Positions 1 through 8,421 are shown, numbered from the stretch's first letter. The stretch: DNA of 64,000 nucleotides from Acidovorax sp. YS12 (GCA_021496925.1 CP053915.1:124001-188000), one strand, 5' to 3'. Notes: generated by a model not told the origin, from the sequence alone. Made by a program: numbers and translations.

Positions 1-287
1 TCCAGGAAGAAGTCGAAGGGGTTGTAGACCGCCATCTCGGCCACCAGGTCCACCGTGACCTTGAAGGCGCGCGTCTTTTCCGGGAACACCAGCCGCGCCT
101 GGTAGTTGGCGAACGGGTCCTGCTGCCAGTTGATGAAGTGCTGCGCCGGCTCGACCTTCAGCGCGTACGACAGCACCCGGCTGCGGCAGTGCGGCGCGGG
201 GCGCAGGCGCACGGTTTGCGGCCCCAGCTCGACCAGGCGGTCGTAGGTGTAGTGGGTGACGTGGTGGAGTGCGGCGTGAATGGACAT
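1..287 (-). CDS. DUF2126 / transglutaminase-like protein, N-terminal fragment
   Basis: Only the first 95 residues are visible; the gene runs off the left edge. The protein begins MSIHAALHHVTHYTYDR and continues with the LGPQTVRLRPAPHCRS segment typical of the transglutaminase-like N-terminal domain that opens the large DUF2126 proteins (usually over 1000 residues). The ATG lies 41 bp downstream of the Anbu stop on the same strand, so this is the last visible gene of the Anbu operon. Family members are predicted papain-fold cysteine peptidases or amidases. The catalytic part is outside the window, so activity cannot be judged here. Confidence 0.8.
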   Translation of the reverse strand, partial: MSIHAALHHVTHYTYDRLVELGPQTVRLRPAPHCRSRVLSYALKVEPAQHFINWQQDPFANYQARLVFPEKTRAFKVTVDLVAEMAVYNPFDFFL

Positions 288-328
288 GGCGTGTGCGATG
301 GGGGTGGTGTGGCCGGAAGGGGGGGCGG

Positions 329-1204
329 CTACTGCGCCTGCCCGTCGCCCGCGCCCTGCGCCAGCACCTGGTGCACGGCGGGCGGCAGGTCGGCGGCGTT
401 GCCGGTGCCGATGCGCACGGGCTGGTGCAGGCGGGCGAAGGGCAGGGGCGCGGTGTCCTCGGCCGGGGGGGCTGCGGGGGTGGTCCAACGCGGGTTGGGA
501 ATGCCGGCGAACACCTGGCGCAGTTGCTCGCCCCAGGTGCGGCGGATCATGGCCAGGTACTCGCTGGTTTCGTCCAGGCAGGCGAAGCGCGTCACGCGCA
601 GCGTGCCGCGCTCATACACCAGCAGGTCCAGCGGCAGGCCGACCGAGATGTTCGAGCGCAGCGTCGAGTCCATCGAGATCAGCATGCACTTGGCGGCTTC
701 GTCGAGCGAGGTTTGCGCCTGCAGCACGCGGTCCACGATGGGCTTGCCGTACTTGGCCTCGCCGATCTGCAGGTACGGGCTCTCGGGGCTGGCGGCGATG
801 AAGTTGCCCGCCGCGTACACCTGGAACAACTGGCACGGCGCGGCGCCGATCTGCCCGCCCAGGAGCAGGCTGACGTTGAAGTCGATGCCCTGCGCCTTGA
901 GCGCCTGGCCGTCGCGCGCGTGCACGGCGCGCACGGCGTCGCCCACGCACTGCGCGGCCTCCTGCATGGTGGCGGCGTTCCAGAGCGAATGCGGGTCGTC
1001 CGCGCCGCGCTGCGCCAGCAGCGCCACGATGGCCTGGCTGATGGCCAGGTTGCCCGAGGTCATGAGCGCCAGCAGCCGGTCGCCGGGGCGCTCGAACACG
1101 CGCAGCTTGCGGAAGGTGCTGACCTGGTCCACGCCGGCATTGGTGCGGCTGTCGGCCAGGAAGACCATGCCTGCGTCCAGGCAGGCGGCGATGCAGTAGG
1201 TCAT
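329..1204 (-). CDS. Anbu, proteasome-like N-terminal nucleophile peptidase
   Basis: A 291-residue protein starting MTYCIAACLDAGMVF. Removing Met1 would expose a threonine, the nucleophile of proteasome-fold hydrolases. Asp18 (LADSR) and Lys33 (TFRKLRVF) fall where the proteasomal catalytic Asp17 and Lys33 are expected. The length and the N-terminal pattern match Anbu, the bacterial ancestral beta-subunit relative, rather than HslV (about 175 residues). The C-terminal tail from about residue 245 is Pro/Ala-rich and looks disordered. The start lies 14 bp after the upstream transglutaminase stop, and the genes on both sides are the usual Anbu partners. Substrates of Anbu are not established. Linkage to a permuted ATP-grasp, an alpha-E protein and transglutaminases suggests a peptide or isopeptide bond forming and cleaving pathway (inference). 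Confidence 0.88.
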   Translation of the reverse strand: MTYCIAACLDAGMVFLADSRTNAGVDQVSTFRKLRVFERPGDRLLALMTSGNLAISQAIVALLAQRGADDPHSLWNAATMQEAAQCVGDAVRAVHARDGQALKAQGIDFNVSLLLGGQIGAAPCQLFQVYAAGNFIAASPESPYLQIGEAKYGKPIVDRVLQAQTSLDEAAKCMLISMDSTLRSNISVGLPLDLLVYERGTLRVTRFACLDETSEYLAMIRRTWGEQLRQVFAGIPNPRWTTPAAPPAEDTAPLPFARLHQPVRIGTGNAADLPPAVHQVLAQGAGDGQAQ

Positions 1205-1218
1205 GACGTGTTCTTCGG

Positions 1219-2010
1219 CTACTGCTGCACCAGCACGTCCATGCGCATGCTTTCCTCGCCGCCGCCGGTGCGCACGCCGCGCACCGGCGAGGCGCTGGCG
1301 TAGTCGCGCGCCACGGCCAGGCGGCAGTGGCGTTCGCTGGCGTACTGGCGGCCCGTCACGTCGATGCTGGTCCAGCCGTGCCGGGGCCACCACAGGTCGG
1401 CCCAGGCGTGGGCGGACATGTGGTCGGCATCGGCGTGCAGGTAGCCGCTGACGTAGCGCGCCGGGCAGCCCAGGGCGCGCGCGCAGGCCAGGAACAGGTG
1501 GGCGTGGTCCTGGCAGACGCCGTGGCCCTGCGCCAGCACCTGGCTGGCGGCGGTTTGCGCGGTGCGCATGCCGGGTTCGTAGGCCACGCGTTGCGCGATG
1601 GCTTCGGCCAGCGCCAGGGCGTCGTCCGGCCCGCGCAGGCCCGCGGGCAGCACGCCTTGCGCGAAGGCGCGGATGCCGTCGTCGCACGCCGTCAGCGGCG
1701 TGGGCACGCAGTACGCCTGCACGGGCAGGCGGTTGTCCTCGCCGTGCACGGCGCCGCCGTCGAGCGGGCTGACTTCGATCTGGCCCGTCACCTTCAGCTC
1801 GATGGCGTCGTGCGGCTGGGTCAGCGTGAGGGTGTGGGTGATGTTGCCGTAGGCGTCCACCTGCTCCTCCAGCAGGCCGGGGGCCTCGATGTGCCAGCGC
1901 AGCAGGCGCTGGTGCTCGTCCTGGCGCGGCGTCAGGCGCAGCACCTGGATGCTGTAGCTCACGGGGTCGGTGTAGTGGTAGCGGGTGGTGTGCTTGATGA
2001 GGTGGCGCAT
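1219..2010 (-). CDS. Transglutaminase family protein of the Anbu operon
   Basis: A 263-residue cytoplasmic protein with no signal peptide. An N-terminal beta domain (about residues 1-85) precedes a papain-like transglutaminase core. The probable catalytic triad is Cys166 (GHGVCQDHAH), His201 (MSAHAWADLWW) and Asp217 (SIDVTGR). I chose the ATG at 2010 because AAGGAG sits about 7 bases upstream; a frame-open start ten codons earlier lacks a comparable site. Family members act as cysteine peptidases or amide-forming enzymes. The gene is between alpha-E and Anbu on one strand, with a palindromic repeat in the 90-bp gap on the alpha-E side. Confidence 0.85.
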   Translation of the reverse strand: MRHLIKHTTRYHYTDPVSYSIQVLRLTPRQDEHQRLLRWHIEAPGLLEEQVDAYGNITHTLTLTQPHDAIELKVTGQIEVSPLDGGAVHGEDNRLPVQAYCVPTPLTACDDGIRAFAQGVLPAGLRGPDDALALAEAIAQRVAYEPGMRTAQTAASQVLAQGHGVCQDHAHLFLACARALGCPARYVSGYLHADADHMSAHAWADLWWPRHGWTSIDVTGRQYASERHCRLAVARDYASASPVRGVRTGGGEESMRMDVLVQQ

Positions 2011-2040
2011 GCGTCGCTCCTTGCCGTGGTTCAAAGTCAA

Positions 2041-2098
2041 GATTGATAGCTGCTGGCGCTTGCCCCATAAGGGCTGGCGGCCGATTTCATTGAAAAAT
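2041..2098. repeat. Dispersed ~50-bp palindrome, copy 1 (intergenic)
   Basis: The copy reads GATAGCTGCTGGCGCTTG, then CCCCATAAGGGCTGG, then a T-rich flank. The pattern ATAGCT - GCGCTTG - AAGGGCT - GGC recurs about eleven times in the window in both orientations. It fills almost the whole gap between the alpha-E and transglutaminase genes of the Anbu operon. Confidence 0.75.
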
Positions 2099-2100
2099 CC

Positions 2101-3084
2101 TCAGGCGCTCAAGGGCAGCAGGAAGTCGCGGCCGATGCGCGTGCCCAGGTGGTTCACGCGCGCCAGGAAGTTGGTGAGGAAGCGGTGCAGCCCGGGGCCG
2201 CGCAGGATGTCCTCGATGCGCCCGTACTCCAGCTCGGCGAGCAGCAGGCCGGCCTGGCGCTCGGTTTCGGCCGAGCGGCCGTTGGCCACGCGCGCCAGGT
2301 TGTCCTTCACGCCGCGCATCAGCGCCACCAGCGAGCTGGGCAGGGTGGCGTTGAGCACCAGCAGCTCCACCACGCGGGAGGGCGTGACCACGTCGCGGTA
2401 GACCTTGCGGTACACCTCCAGCGCCGATACGCAGCCCAGGATGGCCGACCAGCGGTAGAACTCGCCCGCGTCGGTGTCGAGCGCCTTGCCCTGCGCCGCG
2501 CCCGGCTTGCCGCCTGGCGCCATGGCCTCGTGCTCGTGAAAGCGCACGTCCAGCATGCGCGCCATGTTGTCGGCGCGCTCCAGCTGGCTGCCCAGGCGCA
2601 TGAAGTGCAGCGCCTCGTCCACCAGCATGGTGTTCTCGGTCACGCCGCGCACCAGGTGCGCGCGGTGCTTGATCCACTCGAAGAACTGTTCGGGGCTGCG
2701 TTCGAGCACGCCGTCGTCCAGGTCGCGCAGCAGCGTCAGCCAGGTGAGGTTGATGGTTTCCCACAGCTCGGTGGTCAGGCTGCCGCGCACGGCGCGCGCG
2801 TTCTCGCGGCAGGCGCGCAGGCAGGCGTAGATCGAGGAAGGGTTGTCGGCGTCGCGCGCCATGTAGTGGATCACGGCCTGCGGCTGCGGGGCGCCGTAGC
2901 GCGCGGCGAAGTCGCCCTCCAGCTCGAACAGGCGCAGCATGGCCTGCCACGACTCGCGGTGCACCGCCTCGTCGCGCGGCAGCAGGGCCAGCTGGGTGTT
3001 GACGTGCAGCATGCGCGCGGTGTTCTCGGCGCGCTCGATGTAGCGGCACATCCAGAAAAGATGGTCGGCGGTACGGCTCAGCAT
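2101..3084 (-). CDS. Alpha-E domain protein (DUF403)
   Basis: A 327-residue, largely alpha-helical protein beginning MLSRTADHLFWMCRYIERAEN, the N-terminal signature of the alpha-E (DUF403) family. AGGAG precedes the ATG at a normal distance. The start lies 36 bp after the stop of the permuted ATP-grasp gene. These two proteins are encoded together in many bacteria and are sometimes fused. The alpha-E domain has no assigned reaction and is thought to partner the ATP-grasp enzyme. The C-terminus (LGTRIGRDFLLPLSA) is intact. Confidence 0.88.
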   Translation of the reverse strand: MLSRTADHLFWMCRYIERAENTARMLHVNTQLALLPRDEAVHRESWQAMLRLFELEGDFAARYGAPQPQAVIHYMARDADNPSSIYACLRACRENARAVRGSLTTELWETINLTWLTLLRDLDDGVLERSPEQFFEWIKHRAHLVRGVTENTMLVDEALHFMRLGSQLERADNMARMLDVRFHEHEAMAPGGKPGAAQGKALDTDAGEFYRWSAILGCVSALEVYRKVYRDVVTPSRVVELLVLNATLPSSLVALMRGVKDNLARVANGRSAETERQAGLLLAELEYGRIEDILRGPGLHRFLTNFLARVNHLGTRIGRDFLLPLSA

Positions 3085-3120
3085 GGCGTGGTGCTCCTGT
3101 TCATGCTTTTTTTCATGGCG

Positions 3121-4563
3121 TCATTCCTCCAGCACCCAGGTGTCCTTGGTGCCGCCGCCCTGGCTGCTGTTGACCACCAGCGAGCCCTCCTTGAGCGCCA
3201 CGCGGCACAGGCCGCCGGGCACGGTGCGGATTTCCTTGCCGCACAGCACGTAGGGCCGCAAATCGACGTGGCGCGGCGCCACGCCCGACTCCACGTAGGT
3301 GGGCGTGGTGGACAGCGCCAGCGTGGGCTGGGCGATGTAGTGGCCGGGGTGGGCCAGGATGCGGGCGCGGAACTCGTCCAGCTCGGCGCGGCTGGCCGTC
3401 GGGCCGACCAGCATGCCGTAGCCCCCGGCGCCGTGCACCTCCTTGACCACCAGCTCGGGCAGGTGCGCCAGCACGTGCGACAGCTCGCTTGGGCGGCTGC
3501 ACTGCCAGGTGGGCACGTTGGAGAGGATGGGCTCCTCGCCCAGGTAGAAGCGGATCATGTCCGGCACGAACAGGTAGGTGGACTTGTCGTCCGCCAGCCC
3601 GGTGCCGATGGCGTTGGCCAGCGTGATGCGCTGCGCCCGGCAGGCCGAGAGCAGCCCCGGCACGCCCAGGGCGGAGTCGGCGCGGAACGACAGCGGGTCG
3701 AGGAAGTCGTCGTCCACGCGGCGGTAGATCACGTCCACGCGCTGCGGGCCGCGCGTGGTGCGCATGTAGACCGTGTTCTGGTCCACGAACAGGTCCTTGC
3801 CCTCGACCAGCTCCACCCCCATCTGCTGGGCCAGGAAGGCGTGCTCGAAGTAGGCCGAGTTGTACATGCCCGGGGTGAGCACCACCACGGTGGGGTCGTC
3901 GATGTTGCGCGGCGCCACCTCGCGCAGGTTGTCCAGCAGCAGGTCGGGGTAGTGCGCCACCGGGGCCACGCGCGCGCGGCTGAACATCTCGGGCATCAGC
4001 CGCATCGACATCTTGCGGTTCTCCAGCATGTACGACACGCCCGAGGGCACGCGCAGGTTGTCCTCCAGCACGTAGAACTCGCCGGCGTTGGCGCGCACGA
4101 TGTCGATGCCCGCCACGTGGCAGTAGATGTTCTCGGCCACGGTCACGTCCTGCATCTCGGGGCGGTACTGGGCGTTGAGGAACACCTGCTCGGCCGGCAC
4201 GATGCCCGCGCGCACGATGTCGTGGTCGTGGTAGATGTCGTGGATGAACATGTTCAGCGCGCGCACGCGCTGCTTCAGCCCCTGGTCGAGCCGCCGCCAC
4301 TCGGCCGCGGGGATGACGCGCGGGATCAGGTCGAACGGGATCAGGCGCTCGGTGCCGTCGGCGTCGCCCGCCATCGAGAAGGTGATGCCGATGCGGCGGA
4401 AGTTCAGATCCGCCTCCAGGCGGCGCGCCGCCATGGCCTCGTCAGGCTGGCTGGCAAGCCACTGGGCAAAGGCGTGGTAATGCGGGCGCACGTTGCCTTG
4501 GGCGTCCAGCATTTCGTTGAAGGCGCGTTCGGTGATGGTCTTGTCGGCTGCTGCGTCGCTCAT
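3121..4563 (-). CDS. Circularly permuted type 2 ATP-grasp protein (DUF404/DUF407)
   Basis: A 480-residue protein, full length for the family. The middle of the protein carries the PGMYNSAYFEHAFLAQQMG segment characteristic of permuted ATP-grasp proteins, and the C-terminal half has VKEVHGAGGYGMLVGP, a glycine-rich nucleotide loop. ATP-grasp enzymes activate a carboxylate as an acyl phosphate and join it to an amine or thiol; in this subfamily the substrate is unknown. It is the first gene of the five-gene Anbu operon, so the promoter is expected in the 226-bp gap 4564-4789, where I see no convincing -35/-10 pair. Confidence 0.9.
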   Translation of the reverse strand: MSDAAADKTITERAFNEMLDAQGNVRPHYHAFAQWLASQPDEAMAARRLEADLNFRRIGITFSMAGDADGTERLIPFDLIPRVIPAAEWRRLDQGLKQRVRALNMFIHDIYHDHDIVRAGIVPAEQVFLNAQYRPEMQDVTVAENIYCHVAGIDIVRANAGEFYVLEDNLRVPSGVSYMLENRKMSMRLMPEMFSRARVAPVAHYPDLLLDNLREVAPRNIDDPTVVVLTPGMYNSAYFEHAFLAQQMGVELVEGKDLFVDQNTVYMRTTRGPQRVDVIYRRVDDDFLDPLSFRADSALGVPGLLSACRAQRITLANAIGTGLADDKSTYLFVPDMIRFYLGEEPILSNVPTWQCSRPSELSHVLAHLPELVVKEVHGAGGYGMLVGPTASRAELDEFRARILAHPGHYIAQPTLALSTTPTYVESGVAPRHVDLRPYVLCGKEIRTVPGGLCRVALKEGSLVVNSSQGGGTKDTWVLEE

Positions 4564-4789
4564 GGGCTGGGGTCCTCCCCCGCCGCGCGGCCGGTGGCAT
4601 GGGGCCCTCCGTGGCTACGCAGCGGGAATGTGCTGGTGCCGGGGATAGAGCAGATACCGTGCCACCCGCCGCGCGCACCATGGCGCGGCCTGCCGGGCGC
4701 CGGATGCGCGCTTTGCGTGCGTGCCGGCGTGGTGGCAGCGCACTGATGCGGTGCCGTGCACCGCCGGGGGGCGTGCCGCCAGGCGCCCG

Positions 4790-5170
4790 CTACCGGTCGT
4801 GGCCGCCCTGCACCCCACCCCGCACCCCGTGCGCGGCCTGGCTGTCGGCCGGCGCCTGATCGCGCCGTTCGGCCATTCCATAGTCGCGCAGCACCGTGGC
4901 GACGCGCAGCCGGTAGTCGCGGAAGACGCCGGCGCGGCCCGCGCGCTGCGTCGTGCGGTGGTCCTCATGGCGGCGCCAGCGGGCGACCGCCGCTTCGTCG
5001 CGCCAGAACGACAGCGACAGCAGCTTGCCGGGGTCTGCCAGGCTCTGGAAACGCTCGACCGAGATGAAGCCGTCGATGCGTTCGAGATCGGCCTTCAGCC
5101 GTGCGGCGTGGTCCAGGTAGTCGCCCTGGCGGCCTTCGGCGGGGAATACTTCAAAGATCACGGAGATCAT
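4790..5170 (-). CDS. Antibiotic biosynthesis monooxygenase (ABM) domain protein
   Basis: A 126-residue protein from the ATG at 5170. Residues 1-95 form a small ferredoxin-like ABM domain (MISVIFEVFPAEGRQGDYLD ... LLSLSFWRDEAAVARWRRHEDHR). The last 25-30 residues are a hydrophilic, low-complexity tail. ABM proteins are dimeric cofactor-free oxygenases or aldehyde/haem-handling proteins. The gene follows the hydrolase stop by 7 bp and has AAGGA upstream, so it is translated with that gene. A substrate cannot be named from sequence. Confidence 0.75.
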   Translation of the reverse strand: MISVIFEVFPAEGRQGDYLDHAARLKADLERIDGFISVERFQSLADPGKLLSLSFWRDEAAVARWRRHEDHRTTQRAGRAGVFRDYRLRVATVLRDYGMAERRDQAPADSQAAHGVRGGVQGGHDR

Positions 5171-5177
5171 GGCGTGC

Positions 5178-6194
5178 TCAGTCCTTTGCCTTGAGGAAGT
5201 CGTTGACGGCGGCATGGAGCGCCGCCCGCCCGGTTTCGAGGTGCATCAGATGCGTGGCGCGGGGCACCTTGACGTCCGACACCTGCCGCGCATGGGTGAG
5301 CGCCTGCCGCAGCCAGGCGGCGTCGGCATCGCCGCACAGGCTGTCCCACGCGCCCCGCACGATCAGCGTCGGCGCCTGGATGCGGCCCGGGTCATAGGCG
5401 AGCTGGCCCGACCACGCCGCCATGATGTCGGCCAGGGGGCCGTTCGGCGTGCGGACGCTGGGCGGCGTGCGCGCGGCGCTGGTCGGGTCCAGGCGCAGGT
5501 AGAGCGCCGCCCAGGCAGGGAAATCGGCCTCGGCCAGCACGGCGGGCGCGCCCGCGGGCACGTCCTCGACGAAGCGCCGCTTCTGCGCCGCCACGGTGAG
5601 GAAGCGCCAGGGGCCAAGCTGGGGCACCCCGCCCAGCGTCTCGCGGCGCACGACCGGCCCGAAGAGAACCAGGCGCTCCACCCATTCGGGATGCTCGCCC
5701 GCGAAGCGGCCCGCGGGCATCGTGCCCCAGGAGTGGGCGATGATCGAGACCTTCTCCGCGCCTGTCTCCGCGATGATCGCGCGCACGGCCCGCTCGATCT
5801 GGGCGGCGGCATCCGGCGTGCGGCCGAGCGGTTCGCCTTCGGGCGGCGTTGCGTGGCGCATCGCCGGGTAGATTTCCGATCGGCCGTAGCCGGCGAAATC
5901 CAGGCCCCATACGGAAAAGCCGGCGTCGTTCAGGGCATCCGCCCACGAGCGGCCCGCGAACCTGAAGAAGACCGCGTTTTCCGATGCAAAGGTTGCACCA
6001 TGCACGTAGAGCACGGGGCGTTTGCGGTTGGCCCGGCCCTCGGCCTGCTCGAAGAGTTGCAGGCGCGGATGCCAGGATTGGCCCGGCGCGGATGCATGGC
6101 CCTCCAAGGTCACGGATCGAAGCGGGGTTTGCGCCATGGCGGCAGTTCCCCAGAGGGTGGCAAGCAGCACAGTGGCCGCGCGAATGAAAAGCAT
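5178..6194 (-). CDS. Exported alpha/beta hydrolase
   Basis: A 338-residue protein with an N-terminal signal peptide (MLFIRAATVLLATLWGTAAMA, cleavage probably after residue 21), so it acts in the periplasm or outside. The alpha/beta-hydrolase marks are an oxyanion HG at VLYVHGA, nucleophile Ser155 in IIAHSWGT, an acid in VRGAWDSLCGD and a late His in ATHLMHLE. GGAGG sits about 6 bases before the ATG. It is co-transcribed with the ABM gene and divergent from the ArsR-like regulator across 98 bp, which suggests regulation by that protein. Esterase, lactonase or epoxide hydrolase activity are all possible. Confidence 0.82.
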   Translation of the reverse strand: MLFIRAATVLLATLWGTAAMAQTPLRSVTLEGHASAPGQSWHPRLQLFEQAEGRANRKRPVLYVHGATFASENAVFFRFAGRSWADALNDAGFSVWGLDFAGYGRSEIYPAMRHATPPEGEPLGRTPDAAAQIERAVRAIIAETGAEKVSIIAHSWGTMPAGRFAGEHPEWVERLVLFGPVVRRETLGGVPQLGPWRFLTVAAQKRRFVEDVPAGAPAVLAEADFPAWAALYLRLDPTSAARTPPSVRTPNGPLADIMAAWSGQLAYDPGRIQAPTLIVRGAWDSLCGDADAAWLRQALTHARQVSDVKVPRATHLMHLETGRAALHAAVNDFLKAKD

Positions 6195-6292
6195 GGTTCC
6201 TCCAGGCGAGCCGCCAGCTTAGCCAGCCGAATGGCGCTGATGCTTTGGCACGGGGCGAAACATCGGGCCAGCGGGCGTGGTAGGGTCATCGC

Positions 6293-6976
6293 ATGATGAC
6301 GGGACCGAATTTCGCCAGCATGGGCGCGCTGATGGGCGACCCCGCGCGCGCCGGCATGCTGATCGCGCTGATGGGCGGGCAGGCGCTGACCGCGGGCGAG
6401 CTGGCGCGCGTGGCGGGCATTGCCCCGGCGACTGCCAGCGGCCATCTGGCGCAGTTGCAGGCCGGAGGCCTGCTTGCCGTGGAGCAGCAGGGGCGGCACC
6501 GCTACTACCGCCTGGCCGGGCCTGATGTCGCTGCGGCGGTCGAGGCGCTGATGCACCTGGCCGACCACCAGGCGCAGCGACGGCGCATCCGGCCCGGCCC
6601 GAAGGACGCCGAGATGCGTCTGGCACGGGTCTGCTACGACCACCTCGCCGGCGAGCGCGGCGTTGAACTGCTGGTCCGGTTGACGCGCCAGCAACTGATC
6701 ACGCTTGACGACGGCGCAGTCGAGGTCACGCCCCGGGGCGAGCGCACGCTGGCGCTGGCGGGCATCGACGTGGCGGCACTGAGGTTGGGCAAGCGCCCGG
6801 TCTGCCGCATGTGCCTGGACTGGAGCGAGCGCCGCGCGCACCTCGCGGGCGCACTGGGCGCGGCACTGCTGGAGCGGCTGTTCGCGCTGGGCTGGGCCCG
6901 CCGCGCCGGCAACTCCCGCATCGTGCGGTTCACGCCACCTGGCGAGGCGGGCTTTGCGCGATGGTTCGGGCCGTAA
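6293..6976 (+). CDS. ArsR/SmtB-like winged-helix transcriptional regulator
   Basis: A 227-residue protein. Residues 1-80 are an ArsR-type winged helix (MGALMGDPARAGMLIALMGG, helix-turn-helix around LTAGELARVAGIAPATASGH, wing around QGRHRYYRLAG). The rest is a roughly 140-residue extension absent from classical metal-sensing ArsR proteins. It contains a Cys pair in PVCRMCLDW that could bind metal or sense redox state, but no classical ArsR CxCxxC motif. It is transcribed away from the hydrolase/ABM pair, the usual arrangement for a local repressor. Two ATGs stand in tandem at 6293 and 6296. Confidence 0.8.
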   Translation: MMTGPNFASMGALMGDPARAGMLIALMGGQALTAGELARVAGIAPATASGHLAQLQAGGLLAVEQQGRHRYYRLAGPDVAAAVEALMHLADHQAQRRRIRPGPKDAEMRLARVCYDHLAGERGVELLVRLTRQQLITLDDGAVEVTPRGERTLALAGIDVAALRLGKRPVCRMCLDWSERRAHLAGALGAALLERLFALGWARRAGNSRIVRFTPPGEAGFARWFGP

Positions 6977-6996
6977 TGCAGCCCGGTGGGCCTGCA

Positions 6997-7020
6997 TGAA
7001 AAAAGGCCCCGAAGGGCCTT
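6997..7020 (-). terminator. Rho-independent terminator of the BI-1/YccA gene
   Basis: A 7-bp stem AAGGCCC / GGGCCTT with loop CGAA, followed on the minus strand by a T run (A run at 6999-7004 on the plus strand). It lies 26 bp beyond the YccA-family stop and also separates it from the convergent ArsR-like gene. Confidence 0.8.
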
Positions 7021-7046
7021 GCAAGAGAAGTGGGGGAGGGGACCGT

Positions 7047-7739
7047 TCAGTCGCGCTCGCCGCCCATGATGCCCAGCAGCGCCAGCAGGCTCTGGAACAC
7101 GTTGAACAGGTCCAGGTACAGGGCCAGCGTGGCGCTGATGTAGTTGGTTTCGCCGCCGTCGATGATCTGCTTGAGGTCGTACAGCATGTAGGCGCTGAAG
7201 ATGCCGATGGCGGCGACCGAGATGGCCATCATGCCGGCCGAGGAGCCGACGAACACGTTGATGACGCTGCCAACCAGCAGCACCAGGGCGCCGACCATGA
7301 GCCACTTGCCCATGCCCGAGAGGTCGCGCTTGATGACCGTGGCGAGGCTGGCCATCACCACGAAGACGCCCGCCGTGCCCGCGAAGGCGGTCATGATGAG
7401 GTCGGTGCCGTTCTTGAAGCCCAGCACCATGCCGATCAGGCGCGAGAGCATCAGGCCCATGAAGAAGGTGAAGGCCAGCAGCACGCCCACGCCGGCGGCC
7501 GAGTTCTTGGTCTTCTCGATGGCGAACATGAAGCCGAACGCGCCGCCAAGGAACACGATCAGGCCCAGGCCGCCGCGCAGCGACTGCGTGATGCCCGTGG
7601 CCACGCCGACCCATGCGCCGAGCACGGTGGGCAGCAGGCTCAGGGCCAGCAGCCAGTAGGTGTTGCGCAGCACCTTCTGGCGCTGCTCCTGGGATACGGC
7701 ATAGCCCGTAGAGCCCCAAGTGGTCATTTCGTTGTGCAT
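7047..7739 (-). CDS. Bax inhibitor-1 / YccA family membrane protein
   Basis: A 230-residue integral inner-membrane protein with about seven hydrophobic segments after a 25-residue polar N-terminus. The family signatures are FGFMFAIEKTKNS near the second helix and the C-terminal YISATLALYLDLFNVFQSLL. Bacterial BI-1 proteins are pH-sensitive calcium leak channels or FtsH modulators. I chose the ATG at 7739, which has GGAGA about 9 bases upstream, over an earlier in-frame codon. The stop is followed by a good terminator, so the gene is monocistronic. Confidence 0.88.
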   Translation of the reverse strand: MHNEMTTWGSTGYAVSQEQRQKVLRNTYWLLALSLLPTVLGAWVGVATGITQSLRGGLGLIVFLGGAFGFMFAIEKTKNSAAGVGVLLAFTFFMGLMLSRLIGMVLGFKNGTDLIMTAFAGTAGVFVVMASLATVIKRDLSGMGKWLMVGALVLLVGSVINVFVGSSAGMMAISVAAIGIFSAYMLYDLKQIIDGGETNYISATLALYLDLFNVFQSLLALLGIMGGERD

Positions 7740-7924
7740 TGTGTGTCTCTCCGGTTGGTCTGCATGCGAGTACAGGAAGCTGGGCATTCTAGGCGGTGGT
7801 TTTTCGTGTGTTATGCAATACCCGAAGCCACAGCATCCTTTTTGGGTGGAATTGTTTTACCTGCGGCCGCAGGGATTGCGCCGCTATCCTTGGAGTTCTT
7901 GTATTTCCGAATCGTTCAACCTTT

Positions 7925-8332
7925 ATGAAAACCAAGCCCGAACTCGAACTGGCCGATGTCAAGAAGATCGCCGCCGCCGCCGAAGCCGAAGCGCTGCAGA
8001 ACCAATGGGCCGTGACCATCGCCATCGTCGATGACGGCGGCCACCTGCTGTGGCTGCAGCGCCTGGACGGCGCGCCCGCAGTTTCGTCGCACATCGCCCC
8101 CGCCAAGGCGCACACGGCGGCCCTGGGGCGCCGCGAAAGCAAGGTGTACGAAGACATCGTCAACGGCGGCCGGACCTCGTTCCTGTCGGCGCCCGCGCTG
8201 CAGGGCCTGCTCGAGGGCGGCGTGCCGATCATGAAGGACGGCCAGTGCCTTGGCGCCGTGGGCGTGAGCGGCGTCAAGTCCTCCGAGGATGCGCAGATCG
8301 CGCGCGCCGGGATCGCGGCCCTGGGCCTGTGA
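7925..8332 (+). CDS. HbpS/GlcG-like haem-binding domain protein
   Basis: A 135-residue protein of the haem-degrading / GlcG family: an N-terminal helix (LADVKKIAAAAEAEAL), the strand VTIAIVDDGGHLLWLQRLD and the C-terminal GAVGVSGVKSSEDAQIARAG, which are family hallmarks. No signal peptide is visible, unlike secreted HbpS, so it is probably cytoplasmic. The family is linked to haem binding or glycolate/diol metabolism gene clusters, but here it stands alone, divergent from the BI-1 gene. The function is uncertain. Confidence 0.8.
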   Translation: MKTKPELELADVKKIAAAAEAEALQNQWAVTIAIVDDGGHLLWLQRLDGAPAVSSHIAPAKAHTAALGRRESKVYEDIVNGGRTSFLSAPALQGLLEGGVPIMKDGQCLGAVGVSGVKSSEDAQIARAGIAALGL

Positions 8333-8352
8333 CGCTGGCGTTGGGCAAAGAA

Positions 8353-8385
8353 AAAGAGCCGGGCCCGTGAGGGCGCCGGCTCTTT
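8353..8385. terminator. Bidirectional terminator between the HbpS-like gene and efp
   Basis: The stem AAAGAGCCGG / CCGGCTCTTT is extended by an inner GCCC / GGGC around a GTGA tetraloop, with one bulged base. A-rich sequence before and T-rich sequence after the stem allow it to work for the convergent genes on both sides. Confidence 0.75.
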
Positions 8386-8421
8386 GGCTTGGTGCAGGGC
8401 TTTGCCGCACGGGGCGCGTCG

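Noticed and set aside
2149..4746. Very long open frame (about 865 codons) on the plus strand opposite the alpha-E and ATP-grasp genes
   Set aside because: It is antisense to two well-supported genes, has His/Ala/Gln-rich low-complexity translation and no domain; such frames are expected opposite GC-rich genes.
4564..4789. Short frames between the ATP-grasp gene and the ABM gene
   Set aside because: Both strands show only Arg/Pro/Ala-rich chance frames without ribosome sites; treated as promoter region.
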